DNA from: Casuarius casuarius
Lineage: Eukaryota > Chordata > Aves > Casuariiformes > Casuariidae
Length of the DNA: 64,000 bases
Direction: 5' to 3'
NCBI GenBank assembly: GCA_003342895.1
Contig: PTFA01000082.1
Location: 1,183,527-1,247,526 of the forward strand
Shown: piece by piece, positions 1 to 14,406 of the stretch
Layout: the number at the start of each line of letters is the position of its first letter
How positions within the stretch are numbered: the stretch's first letter is position 1
Position numbers and translations under genes: made by a program
The notes under the pieces: model-generated
Seen by the model: only the letters and a program-made list of their open reading frames with translations
The model's database searches: none
Told to the model about the DNA's origin: nothing

Positions 1-3000
1 TTCTGGCAGTATCACATAGCCTAACTACCACCTCCATCCTCTCAGTTGCCTCATTAAAAAAAAATCACTGCTGCAGTTTACATTAGATTATAATGCAAAA
101 CTCTAGTAATTCTTGGAGGGTGTCCTTGTTGCAGAGATGGTTTGGTCCTCATAGGCTGCATCTGGAAGGGATTAAAATGCAATCACTGAAAAGAAGAGCC
201 GGCATCCCCTACAACAGCGGGGGTTTAGAAAATTGCGGTAAAAGGTGAAGAAATCTTTAACTTATCTAGTTGGAAGCTGACACAATGTGAATTTGGTTCA
301 GCTCTCAGGTATAACAGTTATTTTTCCCAAGCCATATTCCTTTACCTGTAAACTTCATATGCAGAAAGGAAAAATGATTGGAATTGCTATGCCTACATCA
401 ATCAAAAGGTAAAGAAGACAAAATGCTGTTCTAAATAATAGCACTGTAAACCTATAGGAACTGAAATCTAATCAGTATGTTTAAAATATGCCACTGTTAA
501 TAACTCATTTTAATATGGAAAAAGAATTTTGAAGACCTACCTTTCCTTATCCGCTGAACACACTTGATTTCATTTGTTTACTGTACGTGTAAAATGGACA
601 CCAGAGAAGGATATTAAAATCTTAATCAGTATACAGTAAAGTACTAACAGGAACTCTGCAAAAGTTATTTACGTATTAGAATGTGCAGATGTGTCAGGGG
701 CTCCTTACAGCAGAAATACTTTCACAAGTGACTGTACACTGCTGAGCGAGGAGACAGAATTGTATTCCAATCAGGAAAAAGAAAAGGAGAAACAATAATA
801 ATCTGTGAATTTGTAAAAATAACAATAAAAATTATTAGCATGCTCTTTTCCCTTCTCCCCAGTATTTTATGGCACTGTGAAAAGCTAAACAGCATGGTAT
901 TTTATGTTTGGGTCCTTCGAATGTATCCAAATGGGCAAAACCATGTCTTTGATGTTTGGTTCCTCCATCCAAAAGCTCTCTTTGCTATCAAGTGGAAAAG
1001 CTGCATAACAGTTCAGGTAGAAGAAAATAAAACAATCAATAAACACCTTTTCTCAAGAACTGTTCCTCGTGGGGCAGTTTCCTACTTTGGTCTTACTGGA
1101 TCATACTGGACTGTATTTCCACTTTGTGGTCTACCCAAAATTCGGGCTCCATCAATGACGTGTGGTACTGCAATAAAACAATGATTTTAATCACCTAAAT
1201 ATATATTAGGTAAAGGAAATAAGTTGATATAGGTTTAAGAAAAAATCAGAATGCATTAGAAGGATGTATAAGCACACATTAGGGAACTCAAGGCCTCAAC
1301 AACAACAAAGAGAAGAAAAGTACAAAACCTAGAGCTAATGGATACTTAAAAGCAAAAGCACTTGTTTTTCTAAAATACCTTTTAGTATGATTGGGATCTC
1401 ATAATAGTTCACTGTCTTGACACAAACTGACTGGTGCAGAAAAATGAAAAACTAGCTCAACTATTTTATTAAATACATTAGTAAGGGCTATTTTGTTGTA
1501 GTCAAATATTTCTGTGAAAGTAACAAATGTACTCAAAAAGGATTGTTTAAAATGTATATCTGCTTATGCTGTTCTGCTCTGAGGATTTCCAAAAATAAAT
1601 CTACAGCAGGTATGCTAAAAGCAGCCTGTTATTTCCTGTTACTGTAAACACAAAAGAAAAAAAAAAGCACCTTTCTTAAAACAGCATTAAAGCTGAAGCT
1701 TAATCCCACAAAGGAAAGTCATACAGTTAAATCCATGGTGCTCCCTGTTGAAGGACTTTATAATAGTGTCGGTATTACTTTGTCCTTGTGCTTCTCTCTG
1801 GTGGCTGCATTTTCTTGGGCCCGCTGGAAAGCCCTGTGCCACTAAAAAACTATGGACGATGCTTGTCCCCTAACCACAGGCTCTCCCTTACTGCTGAGTA
1901 ACAGGACATTTAAAATACAGTGAGTAGAGTAACTAGTGATCCAGTCTCAGAGGCTCCTGCTTACAACGGGCTTTTGGTCAGATTAACTACTCCCAGGAAA
2001 AACTAATTTTTGTAAATTTATTCTCTAATTTAAAAACAGTGTTGGGAAATTCCGGCTACCTATAAAGACTGAATTCCAAATTTAATTACCATTTTTGTTC
2101 CTCATTTATATTCTTTATTTTGTTTACCTAAAACAATTAAGCCAGGCTGGTTGGTTGCATAAACTAATGTAATACTAGACTTTCAATAAATCTTATTTTT
2201 ATTTAAATGGAAAAAAAATTCATCCATAATGGTAGTGATGTTACATATAACAGCCCTTTTTAAGAGCTTTCTAGAAGTTAGAAAATATTAATGAGAAATG
2301 CACTCTCCACTTTACAGAAGTAACTTTAAACTTTTTGTGTTCGTACAAACAGTGAAAGAATCATCTTACCATTTTATTTAAAAACAAATATTGGCATATT
2401 TCTTGATACTGTTGAAAATACTTAACTTCACACATGAATTCCCCTCCTTATAATCAACATTATGTTTCGGATGGAAACTATATAGAATTTATTTTTGCTC
2501 TGCCTACAGCTGAATGTACCACCAAAAATTGATCATTATGACTTTGCTGAAGGTTCTGGCTGGAAGACAAATTGACTGATACCTAACTGTTCACTTTAAA
2601 CAGTCCCCATTTCTTTTGTACTGAACACTTCCCTAGTATTGAAAAATACATATAGCAACAGCTCTCTCTCCCTTGCTTCCTTCTGTGCTTTAGGAAAAAC
2701 TAGTTTTCCTGGTTTCTAGACTTGTTTGAATAAGTGTGAGAAAGAAAGGGTGAAACCAATTCACTGGAATAGTTGGTTTAAGAAATTTGTGCTGCATTTA
2801 ATTCAGAACTGGTTCCATGTGCCAGCTTCCACTAAATGTCTGTTTGCTTCATTCTCTACCTTTTCTAGACTATCTGCTGATACTGACAGCTTAAACCACT
2901 CAAATTTTAAGAAGTGATGTAGTATGCTTTGCATCCACACAAAAAAAGTCCTTGGCTCACTTAAAAGTTGTATTTTAGAGCCGATCTCCGACCTTTCAAG

Positions 3001-4599
3001 AGCACAGGACCTGCATACCACAGCACAGCACTAGCACACCAAGAAGTGCCAAACAGCAAAAATATTTCAGGACTCAAGATTTGAGGAATATCTACATCCT
3101 CATGAACCCCCCAGATCTTCTATTGAAGTTCTCATCTACTTTGTACAACCCCATAAAAAGACTCCAACATCATTCCTTTTGATTTGCCTATTTCTAGTTT
3201 TATACCCATCAATAACTACTTTCTCACCATCCAGTTGGTCAAAGCGGAGCCTAAAAATATAAGGTTTGTCTGCTTCCAAAATTTCACCAGGAATAGGCAC
3301 ACAAAATCCTACACAAGAAACAGTAGTTTGTTTCTAATTCACAGCACACTGAGATGCAAAGTTGCCGAGGTGTGGCTAGGGAAACTTAGGTGGCTGCTAA
3401 TAAGCTTCACAGTGTCTACCAGAGGTATAGCATACTGTGCAATATCTGTACATCACCAATGATCTCTTAAAATCCAGTGTAAAAATAATCTAACACATGG
3501 CAGAAGAAATATAATGAATTTTACTAAAAGTTTAAAAAGCCATCAGAATAAATTTTTTAAATGNCTGGGAAACCTACTAAGAGTAAAGCAGACCTCTTTC
3601 ATGGAGACAGAGCTGATCAGGTAGGCTTCTTAGAGGGCTGTATGTGTGTTAAATACATGCAGAGTTATTGCTAGCACTAGAAAAAAATGTATGAGCTGGC
3701 TTATGGCAAGATGAAATATATCATGAGTTTGCAAATTTCACATATTCTTGAAAACTAAAAGTGAACTTAACATCTGCATGGCATGTTCATATATACAAAG
3801 CTCCAGTGTTGGCAGAAAAGGAAACACAGCACTTTCTTAAGTAAAGATTATTTAATGAAAGACTATCTATTAGAAACTTCAAACATGCCTTTATGTTCAG
3901 TGAAAAGTCAAGGTAAAAAAGCAGAGTACCAACTTGACATGTCCACAGGGACTTATGCTCCCACAGTTGGATGGATCACAGCCTTAGCCTCCTACCTCCA
4001 GGAAGCTCAAATGTTAGGCTGGTTCTACACATTTGTGGGTACTGAGGGTGAAGAAAACTGTCTACTGCTTGCTAGTTGTAGGTGGAGGCCAAGGCAAAGA
4101 CGCAACCACTTACTAAGAGTAGCAAAAGTGACACAGGCCATTAAGAAAGGCATACACAAAAAAGCGAACAGACTTGTGTTTAGGAATATTTAATTATGAA
4201 AGTTATTTGAATGTTTTCCAATTTAAAAAAACCTCCTCTTTAAAGTAAGTAAAGTTTTGCTAAAAAACTTCTGTGGTAAATGCTACTCATATTTTCCTCC
4301 TCATTAATCAAATTCAGTGTTTAAAACTGCCACAAGCCCCTATAGCATTTTCCTAATGACTATTACTTTTGACTATACATCCCACTGTTTTTCTGCNGCA
4401 TAAATAACTGTCTTAAAATCCATTACCACTAGCAGATACACATGCAACTTAAATGACATAGCTCCAGGCTGATGGAAATGGTGTGGAAGGAAAGCAGCAA
4501 AGCAGGTAGCTTTGTTGAAGAGTGATAAAATCCTGAAATCATGCTTCAGTTCACTACAGAAATATGCTAGGAAATATTTTTAATGGTGTTATACTGAAC

Positions 4600-5106
4600 A
4601 ATAACCCAGAAAAATAACACAACACATTGTGCAGTCCTAGGCAGCTCTATAAAGCAACGTGATACTTCCAAAGTCAAATTTATCCCGAAAGTTCTGTCAT
4701 CGTAGAGGACTGTGAATGAGGGACACTGAATAATTACATAGCTTCTACTTACTACTCTCACCCATGGTGAACTGCAGATCTCACTAACTTCATTAACCAG
4801 AAATTTAATCTCTCCAACTATTCAAATAGATGCATGCTTAAACCTTTGCAAAGCTGATAGTATAGAAAAAGAGCAGATACGTCTACAAGTGAATGGGAAT
4901 GTGCATGCACAAAGGAAAGCATCAAAGGGCATATATGTGCATTCGATGACACACTGCACTGGAAGAGTCAATGCTGAGTTGAGTGCTCACAGAGTGCTCT
5001 GTGGTGACAGCCTCTATCAGACCAAATTTGGGTTTTGGAAGTATTGCACTGTTTTATGGAGCTGCCTAGAACCGCACAATGTGCTGCGTTCTTTTTCTGG
5101 GTTATA
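4600..5106. repeat. Imperfect inverted repeat, ~130-bp arms
   Basis: The reverse complement of about 4600-4735 aligns to about 4975-5106. The best-matched core reads TTTGGAAGTAT…AGCTGCCTAG…GCACAATGTG…TTTTTCTGGGTTAT in both arms, with roughly four of five bases matching by eye in the core and weaker similarity towards the inner ends. The arms are separated by about 240 bp. Either two oppositely oriented copies of one short mobile element, or the terminal repeats of a degraded non-autonomous DNA transposon, would explain this. The family is not recognised. Confidence 0.75.
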
Positions 5107-7267
5107 GCATGCCTAATTTCACACTGGGCCAAAGGAGAACATATGACTCCCCAGAACATTTTTAACAGCACAGATTTGATTTTTGAGGGTTTATGCATTG
5201 ATCTTCTGACTTTATTCTGAACAATCAATCTATGGGGAGAGCAAGGTTCACTTCATAGTCTTCTTTAGATCCCAAGGTGCACAGGCCCCAAATAAATAAA
5301 AAATACTTTTGTGTTACTCACTAGAAGAGTCTTCAGCCAATTAATTGCTAATATTAGCTGTAGCACCCAGCCCTCTGCTTAGAAACTTGATGTTCAGGAT
5401 ATGAGAGATGCTTGTGAGGAAGGCAAGATGATAAAGCAGTGAGATCTTCAGATCTGAGGCTCCCTGACATGAGTCACAAGGTTACATTCAATATGTTTTG
5501 GCTCTCCATTAAAGAGAGTGAGACTCGCTGATATTTTCTTCTGATGATGCCCATGCTTTTTCAGCTGTTTTCAAGCATAAGGCTGCAAGCAAAGGCTGCC
5601 TTTATTATTGCAGTTACAGTACTTCTCACCTCACAGGAGGTTTAGGAATCCTTAACATGAGTTACTGTGAAAGGCGCAAGGCACATTAAGATATTGGCTC
5701 ATGTTTTGAGGCTTTGGCAAGTCACTTACAGACAGATTCCCAATTCAGTTGATGCAAATCTTTAAAAAACAACTGAACAACATTAGAGTAATAAAGATAT
5801 GGCTCATTATGACTTAACAGAACTATAGAAAACTATACAACTTATTTGGTTTGTCAAAAAGAAATGTATGTTGTAAGAATATTTGACTGGATGAGGAGGT
5901 AAAAGGCTAACTCTTCACATGGCATACCATTCTAGAAGACTCCAAAAATATGGAAAGAACAGAAACACAACTAAGGCATAGTTAAGAAGTGCTACTGTGT
6001 GCGATAAAGATAGAAAAAGCCCAACTACATCGCTAAACTGAATAGCTTCCATTTTCAAGGACCTTTATCAGTACTAGTACTTATGCCAGCTTCTTTTTAC
6101 CAACATTGTCTCTTTTTTTTCTTATCTATCTACCTTTCTCAAGATGTACGGGCAAATTCACTANGCCATACATTCCCTTCCATTAATGCAATCATTTCCT
6201 TGAAAAAGTTAGTTTCAACAATGTTTTGTTTTGTTTTTGTTTTTAAGTATATATCTCAGCATTTTGGCAAAAAAGCATGTTGTGAAAAATTTGAATAGTA
6301 GGAGACAGGGGATATCTGGTAGGTAGAACATTAGCACTAAGCCCTTTTTGCTTATCATCTGTAATAACCTAACACATTCAGGCCATTTTTTCAAAACTAC
6401 AAAATCACAGCTCATAATTATCAGTATCATCTTCTACCATTTTAGGTATTATATATACTCTCAGAGCCACTACTACAAAGTTTCATTTATGTCCTTTGAT
6501 GCTTCCCTGAGAACTACTTTGAATCCTTTGATATGGTAAATTGCAGCTTCTTTCTGCCTCCCTTCCTTGAAGAAATGCTCTGTACAACTTATGCTGGAGA
6601 AGGAATAAATTTATTTGTGATGTTGCCTGTTGGAGCAGCTGTGTCTTAGGCTTCAGAAAACTGAACTAGTTCTTGAATGTTGATGATTGCACTGAGAAAG
6701 AAAAAGTGTCTATTCATAGCTTTGAAAAGCAAAGCATGATGTTAAAGCAGTGACCTACCCATAAAATAGCCCAGCAAGTAGGGATCATAGGAAGGAGCTT
6801 TCTAATGAGTGACTTTATTGCAATATAAAAATACAGTTTTAACAAGATTCTTTATGGGATACACTACTTACACTGAATAAGCAGGAGACTCTCACTCATT
6901 GTTTCATTGTATTGTATAAGATTCAAAGTATCAGCGAGACAGCAGTGAAATTTAATGTTTACTCAGTAACAACTTTGTTCAGGCTCTCTGGTGACCCTGA
7001 ACATGCATTGAATGAAGTAGTTAAAACACTTACCACCTTATTAAAACATATATATTTTTTAAATTTACAGTGATGATGGGCATCTATTTTAAATCAAAGA
7101 AAGACTATTTATGCAACTTTCAGACAAAACCAGCAACAATTTTTACATAGATTTAGTATGATCTGCAAATGTCTAAGGACTGAGATGCCCTCCAGAATGT
7201 GTATATATCCTTGTGACAATACTTAAGTAAGAACCCCATTTTTATGGACCTTCTGTTAGGGATTTAT

Positions 7268-7980
7268 GCCCAAAGTTCTCGACTCTGAAGTATACCAGTA
7301 CGAGCTGGAGACTGACTGGCTGGAAAGCACCTTTGCAGAAAAGGACCTGGAAGCCCTGGTAAACAAGCTGGACGTGAGTCAGCAATGCACCCTGGCAGCA
7401 AAAGCGGCCAACAGCCTCCTGAGTTGCATTACGAAGAGCATTGCTACCTCAAGGGAGGTGACCCTCCTCCTCTGCTCAACCCTGGTGAGAACACAGCTGG
7501 AGCGCTGGGTGCAGTGCTGGGCGGCCCAGTACAAGGGAGGTATGGAGCTGCTGGAGGTAGCCCAGTGAAGGGTCACAAAGGGAGTGGTGCATCTCCCCTG
7601 TGAGGAGAGGCTGAGAGAGCGGGGCCTGTTCAGCCTGGAGAAGGGCAATTTTATCAATGTTTATAAATATCTGATGGGGAGAATAAAGAGGACGGAGCCA
7701 GACTCTTCTCAGTGGTGCCCGCTGAGAGGACAAGAAGCAGCAGGCACAAATTGAAATACAGGAAGTCTCACTTAAACATAACAAACTTTTTTACTGTGAA
7801 GGTGGTTGAACACTGGAGCCCATTGCCCAGAGAGGCTGTGGAGTGTCCATCCTTGGAGATATTCAAAACCCAACCTGACACAGTCCTGAGCAACCTACTG
7901 TAGCTGACTGCTCTGAGCAGAAGGGTTGGACTAGACAATCTTCAGAGGTGGCTTCCAATCTCAGTGCTTCTGTGACTGTG
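7268..7980 (+). mobile_element. CR1 LINE fragment, 5'-truncated, avian type
   Basis: The sequence follows the end of the CR1 pol ORF and the 3' UTR. The sign-posts in order are ACTGACTGGCTGGAAAGC, GCAGAAAAGGACCTGG, AGTCAGCAATGCACCCTGGC, GGGCGGCCCAGTACAAGG, TTGCCCAGAGAGGCTGTGGA and the 3' signature GGTTGGACTAGACAATCTTC. A 100-codon stretch at 7266-7568 is still open and reads as the degraded C-terminal reverse-transcriptase region (EKDLEALVNKLDVSQQCTLA). Later there are frame breaks, and a small deletion near 7648 where consensus CR1 has extra sequence. The copy is 5'-truncated, as most CR1 insertions are, and lies antisense to PRKN. Family knowledge is from memory. The exact subfamily is not assigned. 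Confidence 0.92.
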
Positions 7981-10900
7981 GTCTGTTTAGGGCTACAATT
8001 GCTTCTCCTGCACAGTGTCTGGACAGGAAGGAGAATCAGGATCCTTGAGTGTGACACTTACGTCATTACCATTTGTACCAGAGTCAGTATTTAGGAAGTC
8101 TTTTTTTTGTTTGGTTTGTTTTTCCTCCAAGACATCAATGGGAACAGGAACAGACTCAACAACCTACTGTCACTGAGAGTGTTGAAACCCAATCTCAAAT
8201 TTATATATTGGATTTTACCAGACAACAGAGCATGTCATGATCCTAAACTAAAGGAATAAGATGCTCTGGTGGTTGGCCTAAGCTGTGAATCTCTCACTGG
8301 CAACTTGCATAGGGCTCCATCTGGACATTACCTCCGATTCAGCAAAAGATAACTGAACAATGATATTTCAAGTGCAATGTTTAGAATTTAAAACTCACAG
8401 TTTTACAGCAAGTTACTTTCCAGACACTTGCCGAAGTATTCAGAAAGAAGTAAAAATATACCAGTGGAAAACACAACAGCACCCTTCTCTAATACATTCC
8501 ATTCCATCTCACAACATTGACTGCATTTTCAAAACATTTTGCCACAAGTTAAATAGGCTGATATTAATAAACACAGTAAGCTATCTTTGTGCAATGTGTG
8601 GCAAATTCTGTCATGATTTAGAAGCCCTCAGGAGTTGATGACATTCATCAAAATACATCCCAGAGGATTCATACATTTTCCTCAAGCACTTTTCTTAGAA
8701 GATTGAAGCAGCATTTGAGAAGCTTACAGAATGACAGAAAAGCAGCAAAAGGATTTCAGCTGTAATAGATCTGGTAACAAATATAAACACTATCATTTTA
8801 TCTCCCTCAATACCATGCTATGGCTATTCATGATGCTATATTTATCAATCCATGAGCATTTCCATTATAAACCTGCATTTTCAGTGGTTTTAAATTGATA
8901 TAAAACCAGCTCTTTTCCTGAATCTTAGGGGTCTCAGCCCAGATGCCAAGATGCCAAAAAGACACCAACCAGCAGTTAAAGGTTTGTTCTTGATGGTGGT
9001 GGGTTTTGAGTCATAAACAACTTTTTTTTCCACTTGGAGGAAATATTTAACTCAGAATAAACAAAGAGGAGGATTAAAAAATGTTTCATATTTATCAAAG
9101 TATATCAACGGTAAGGTATACCTTAAAAGCTCAAAATCCAAGGCTATTTCTCCTAAATACTTGGTCAATGTGCCCCAGTCTTGACCTGGAGATTGAAAAG
9201 TTACTTCAGGCTCTTTTCTTANCCTTAGTTTATAATAATCCAATACCTAAAATATATACCTTGTTAAAAAATACTTGAATTTCCCAAAACATATAATCAG
9301 CAGCTGAGGCATTAAAAATCATTCAAAGGGTCAAGTATAGACAACAGAAAAGATTTCCACTAGAAAAGACAGGTAAAAAATGCCAGATTTGGCCCCTAGA
9401 GATGCTTAATACATGAACAGAGCTCTGCAAGTACATATTTACCCAAATGATCAGAGTATGGCCTTTGGGGTAAATAATTAGTATTAAATTCTAAGGGGAT
9501 CATTCAATTTCTTGCATTCTGCACCCTACATTAAATGCATCTGAAAATACTGAGTAAATACACTTGTCAGGAGGACTACAATGACCAAGAATTTTTTTTT
9601 ACATATGGTTTTAATTGACTCAGTGTAGTGTCTTTGTTTGAAAAGCTTCATGGAAAACTTCAGTCAGTGCTGCATCAGAGCAAACACAACAGTGAACAGG
9701 TTATTTTGGATTCCTTGTTTTCAAGAGGTAAATTTAGTTACCAAGGTTAGGATTAAAAGAAAACATTATTAGAGTCTTAAACAGTTTTAAAAGGCATATG
9801 TGACATAGCAGTTTAATTTAAAAGATTTAAAACAAGACTTAAAACATTTAACTTGACACACTGCAGTTATCTCATAAACCTATGACACCACACAGGGCTA
9901 GTTTTAGGGAATGAGATTTTCACACTTTTCAAGTGGACATATTTTACAGTTAAATAAGAAACTTCAAAATGTCTTTGCAACTAATAAGATGATTTTTATT
10001 TTTTTTTCAGTTAAAATCATCTTTATGTTAATGATTCTTTTATTAGAACTCACCCGTCTCCCAGGATTTAAACTGAAGTGTTGAACTAAGTTTTTTACTA
10101 GTGACTTGATTNTATATTAAAGAATCACCTTAAATTTTACTTCCCTACAAAGCTATCATTAATTTTTAATGTTACAGCTTTTGTCAGTTATCTTAAGTAT
10201 ATTTTTATTTATGCAAAACATATACAGAGAGAATATCTTTCCACCTTCTTAGTGCTCTACTCTACTTTCAATAGACCAGTTGGGACTATCTTTGGAAATC
10301 TGGCTGGCTGAATAGGAAAACTAAGTTAACAGCAGTCATTCACAAGCCTAAAAAGAAATTCCAAAACGGTTCCTGAGCAAACAGCAGTCATCTTGCCACT
10401 GCCTCTGTTTCCTTATGCACAATAGTTTTAAGTGATTTTGATCAACTGTAAGTTACCAACTGCTTTATTTTAGGTCAATGGTTTTGTCAACAGCTGCTCC
10501 AATGTAAAACTTCCCATTTACTGGGGAGTACAAGGGAAAAAATTATAATAATGAAGGTGAGAATGACACTTTGGTACCTGAGAGCAGTTAAAGGCAACGG
10601 CAGGAACCCAGAGTGTCCCAGGGAAAGCAAATGATTTTACTGCATGGCTGCCTACCTCATTACACAGAGAAATATAGAATTGCACGTTTTATGCCTTCAT
10701 CATGTGCTTTTTTTTTTCCTTTTCTTTAATCAGGCACCAGCAGAAGAAGCATGACTGAATCTGTTTTCTAGCTTTTCTATTACTTATTTATGTATGTCTG
10801 CTTTGGTGCTACAGAAGATGGTGGGAGATATGAGAGAGATTTTGCACATCACTCTTTCAAGATAGAACCAATATAAATGGCACTGACACAGGAAAGTATC

Positions 10901-13900
10901 TTCCCACAGGCACCAAGTAAAAGACAACAAGCTCATTTCCATTTCTTTCCTGCAGGACTCAATGCACTGTTTTCTCTCCTTTCCTCACTGATTATGGCTA
11001 CACATTAGAACCTGAGACAAAACAAAGATAGGAGAGAAAACTTTTATCACAACACAGGAAACAAATTTCTCTTTTGCTGCTCTCCTGTGCACTTGTTTGC
11101 ATAATGAGTTACAGCTTAAAGTTTCTGACTAGGTAGCCTTATTTTGAGAAATCCAACTCTGCAAGGGCTACTGACATTGACAGAGGATAGGTTCTGAAAA
11201 CAGGCTCCTGGATTGACTGCCTGTTTTTTTGTGATTAAATATTTTGGATATTTGCTCTAAAATGCTAATTTTTTTTAATAGCTATCGTACCCACCACTGT
11301 CAGAGACAGGTATTACAACATATAAGTCATCTATTTGTATGCAAACATACGGGGTTAGCCACAGTTTATTCTGACAGTAGAGTGAAGCCACTGTGGGGGA
11401 GAGAGTTACTTCTACTGCAAAAGGGGAGGAGAAGGGAGAAGAGAGGGCATTTCATTTTTATTTAGGCCTATCAGCATTTAGCCTTTTATTTCCTGTAATT
11501 GCCAACTGTCTCTTAGTTTATATAACCTGCCACTAAGTAAAAAGCATCAAATATAGAAATGTCCATTATAAGGTAAATCCTTCAGACCATAAGAGGGGAG
11601 AAAAACATGTTTTATTACCGAGGAACCAAGGACCTGCTCCTTGCTTTCCTGCTGAAGGAGATCGGTCGAGAACCTAAGCTTAAGGACTGAGCCATATCCT
11701 ATAAGTCTACTTCCTACAAGTCTGTAAGTCTACCTGGGTCTCCATCTCTCAGAGATAATGTAACAAAATTCAATAAAGTGCATTTAATTAAGTCATTAAC
11801 TTTCAGATGAGACTTTAAACAGGAAAGAACCTCCTGCTCATCATGTGTAATGCAATGTTAAAGATCCTATTCTGGTTTTCATAAAAGATAGGCTTTACTC
11901 CTATGCACGTGCCTGTTGAGGTAGGAAAGCCAGACCTTTAAACAAGCTACGTTAGGCATTGGTAGAAGTCTAAAAAGAGCAAGATGGAGCTCAGTAGAGG
12001 CTATAAACGTACCTGAGGTCAACTGGCCTGTACTGAGTTCCTGCCCTTCCCCTTCTGGGCCCAAGCTAGCAAGCTCAAACCTCCCTCTGGTATCTCTACC
12101 CTACGTTGCCATCTGCAGTGGAGAGCTATGTGGAGTCTGATTAGGATTTCCCTCCCTTATCTCAGAATGGATTTCAAAGATTTGCATTTGTAAGTCTTTC
12201 TTTCCCTATGTGTCCGTATATTCACACATCATAAACACACAGTATAAAGCATTTCCTCTCTTTTAGAATGAAAAGTACTGTGTAAATGTACAGACTGTGT
12301 AAGTTAATTATCAAATATTTCACTGCTATCTGACAAAGAAAGAAAGAAGTCTCCGTAGATAAACAGATTATCTCCTCAAATCACTAAACTATCAATAGGG
12401 AACATAAAAGTTGCTGATGGATTGAAGAGCAGAGCTGGTGATGCACTAGGAACAGAACTAACTTTGGCATTATGGTAGCTGATCCGTTGAGGGAAATGCC
12501 ATGTTCTGAAATGGATATGCTTGGTCCTAGGGAGGAAGACTATAGATGGCGATTACAATACCCTTAACAGATGCATATTAGAGAGGGATTCACAGCATTC
12601 TTTGAAAGTGTTTTACAGCTGACCCTTCAGCACAGAGGTGGAGGACAACGCTGGCGCAAGTCGCAGGGGTTGGGAAGCCTGGCTGCAGCCACAGATGTGG
12701 GAGCAGGCTCTGCTCTGCTCTGCAATCCATGAGATACATTTCACTGGCAAAAAAACAGACTGGAAAATTAAAATGAATTCCCAAACACAAGTGCAGACAG
12801 GTGGCAACTCTAAATCTAGGAAGCTAAATTACCTTTTTTGTAAATCTCTTGGCATAGTTAATGCCGGATTTACTTTTCTCACAAGAGAAATTTTCAATTC
12901 CATCATTGTTACTGGCACCTGAACTGAAAACACTTCTGTAGCAAACAGGTCAATTTAACCAATGGGGTCTGCTCTTTAACTGCTCCACACAAGATTTTCT
13001 GCTACAGCCATCCCAGAAGTAGTAGGCTGCAGTTTGCGGCTTTGTTTTGATGATGGGTAAGTTCTGCAACAAATACTACTTTCTAAAGCCTATTACAAAG
13101 ATACAAAATTATGGTGAAAAGTTTCTACCACAACACTAAGGCAGAAAAGGGTTCCTTCACCCAAAATGGTTTCCAAAGGTGATGAAGAAGAGTAAAACTC
13201 CCTTTGCAATAACTTTGCTTTGAGGATTAATTTTCCTTTCACTTATAGGATGAGGATGAGGAATACCTTTGGTCACCAGGTCTAAGTTTTACTGTAATAT
13301 GAAATTTGTGTAAGTGATGGGAAATAAGGCCCTCTGCCTTTCATTAACTTTCAAGCACTAAATATACCTTTACTCAGTCACTAAAAAGCTAAAATGAATG
13401 TATTACTCCAATATTTTTACAGTGTATAATTAACTGTGAAGGAATACCATATATTTATGGATACATGAAAAGAGATTGTGTATAGTAAAACTATATCTTG
13501 CAAACCATGAGTAGTCTTAAAATGATCTGATAAAATAAACAGAACAATGTTCTTGCTTATTAAACAACCTCCTCCTAAACAGATTGCAAGTCTCCTTATC
13601 AGTGCTCCCCAGCATCACGCTGAGAAGTGTGCCTAAGGAGAGCTCTCAACCAGTGGGGCTTCTTGCAGGTGCAGGTCTCTCTGCATGGATCTTGTTGTTT
13701 ACATGACTTAACACCATATTAAAACTAGACTGTAACTGTAAAATCCTCGGTCATACTGTAGTTGAAGCCAAGTAAAGTGCTCTTTTACACTGGATTTGCT
13801 TATCTGCTGATATTTGCCCCAAATGAGACCATCCTGACATGATTCTCTCCAAATACTCCCAAGCTGAAATTTTAGGCTGCTGTAAACATTGTGGTGACAA

Positions 13901-14394
13901 AGATCCAGAGATCTCTTCCCTCATGATCTGCATTTGAACAGGATCTTATATGCACACTGAACTCTCATCTGTGTCTGTGTTACCCCTCCCTTTTTTCAGG
14001 CTTATTTGTGAAATAAGAGCAGGTGGATAGGCAAGGACCTACCTGTGTGCTTCCTATTTTTGCACAGATATTAAAAGTCTTGTTAATAAGAGTGCTGCAC
14101 ACTGCTCAGTTTTACCTGTGTATGGGGCACAGCCATGAGAGAGCTGCAACTAGGTAAAAAATCCTTGCAATCCCATCTTCAATTTAGGGGGCGTACTTAG
14201 TGTGAGAAGGTCTCATCTCATTCTGGTATCTGGAATATCTCATTCCAGATACTTCAGTAAGAAAAGACAGCACCCAACACAGAAACATAGATATAGACTT
14301 GATTCCACAAAATATCAGTGTCAACTAAACCTTTTAAAGTAAATCGTATGAAAAAGTTGTTTAAGAAGAATGAACAAAATAGCTGTTCTCCTTT

Positions 14395-14406
14395 CCCCCC
14401 CCCCCC
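14395..14406. repeat. Poly-C run, 12 bp
   Basis: A homopolymer C tract inside a pyrimidine stretch. Its length is prone to sequencing error. Confidence 0.95.

Noticed and set aside
840..1184. 114-codon plus-strand open frame near the window start
   Set aside because: No similarity to any family I know, and no exon-like boundaries or codon pattern. Most likely chance.
3783..4193. 136-codon plus-strand open frame
   Set aside because: No recognisable domain, no splice or promoter context, and composition typical of intronic sequence. Treated as a chance frame.
7266..7784. Cluster of open frames on both strands taken as a gene
   Set aside because: All overlap the CR1 fragment. The plus-strand frame is degraded LINE reverse transcriptase and the others are its shadows.
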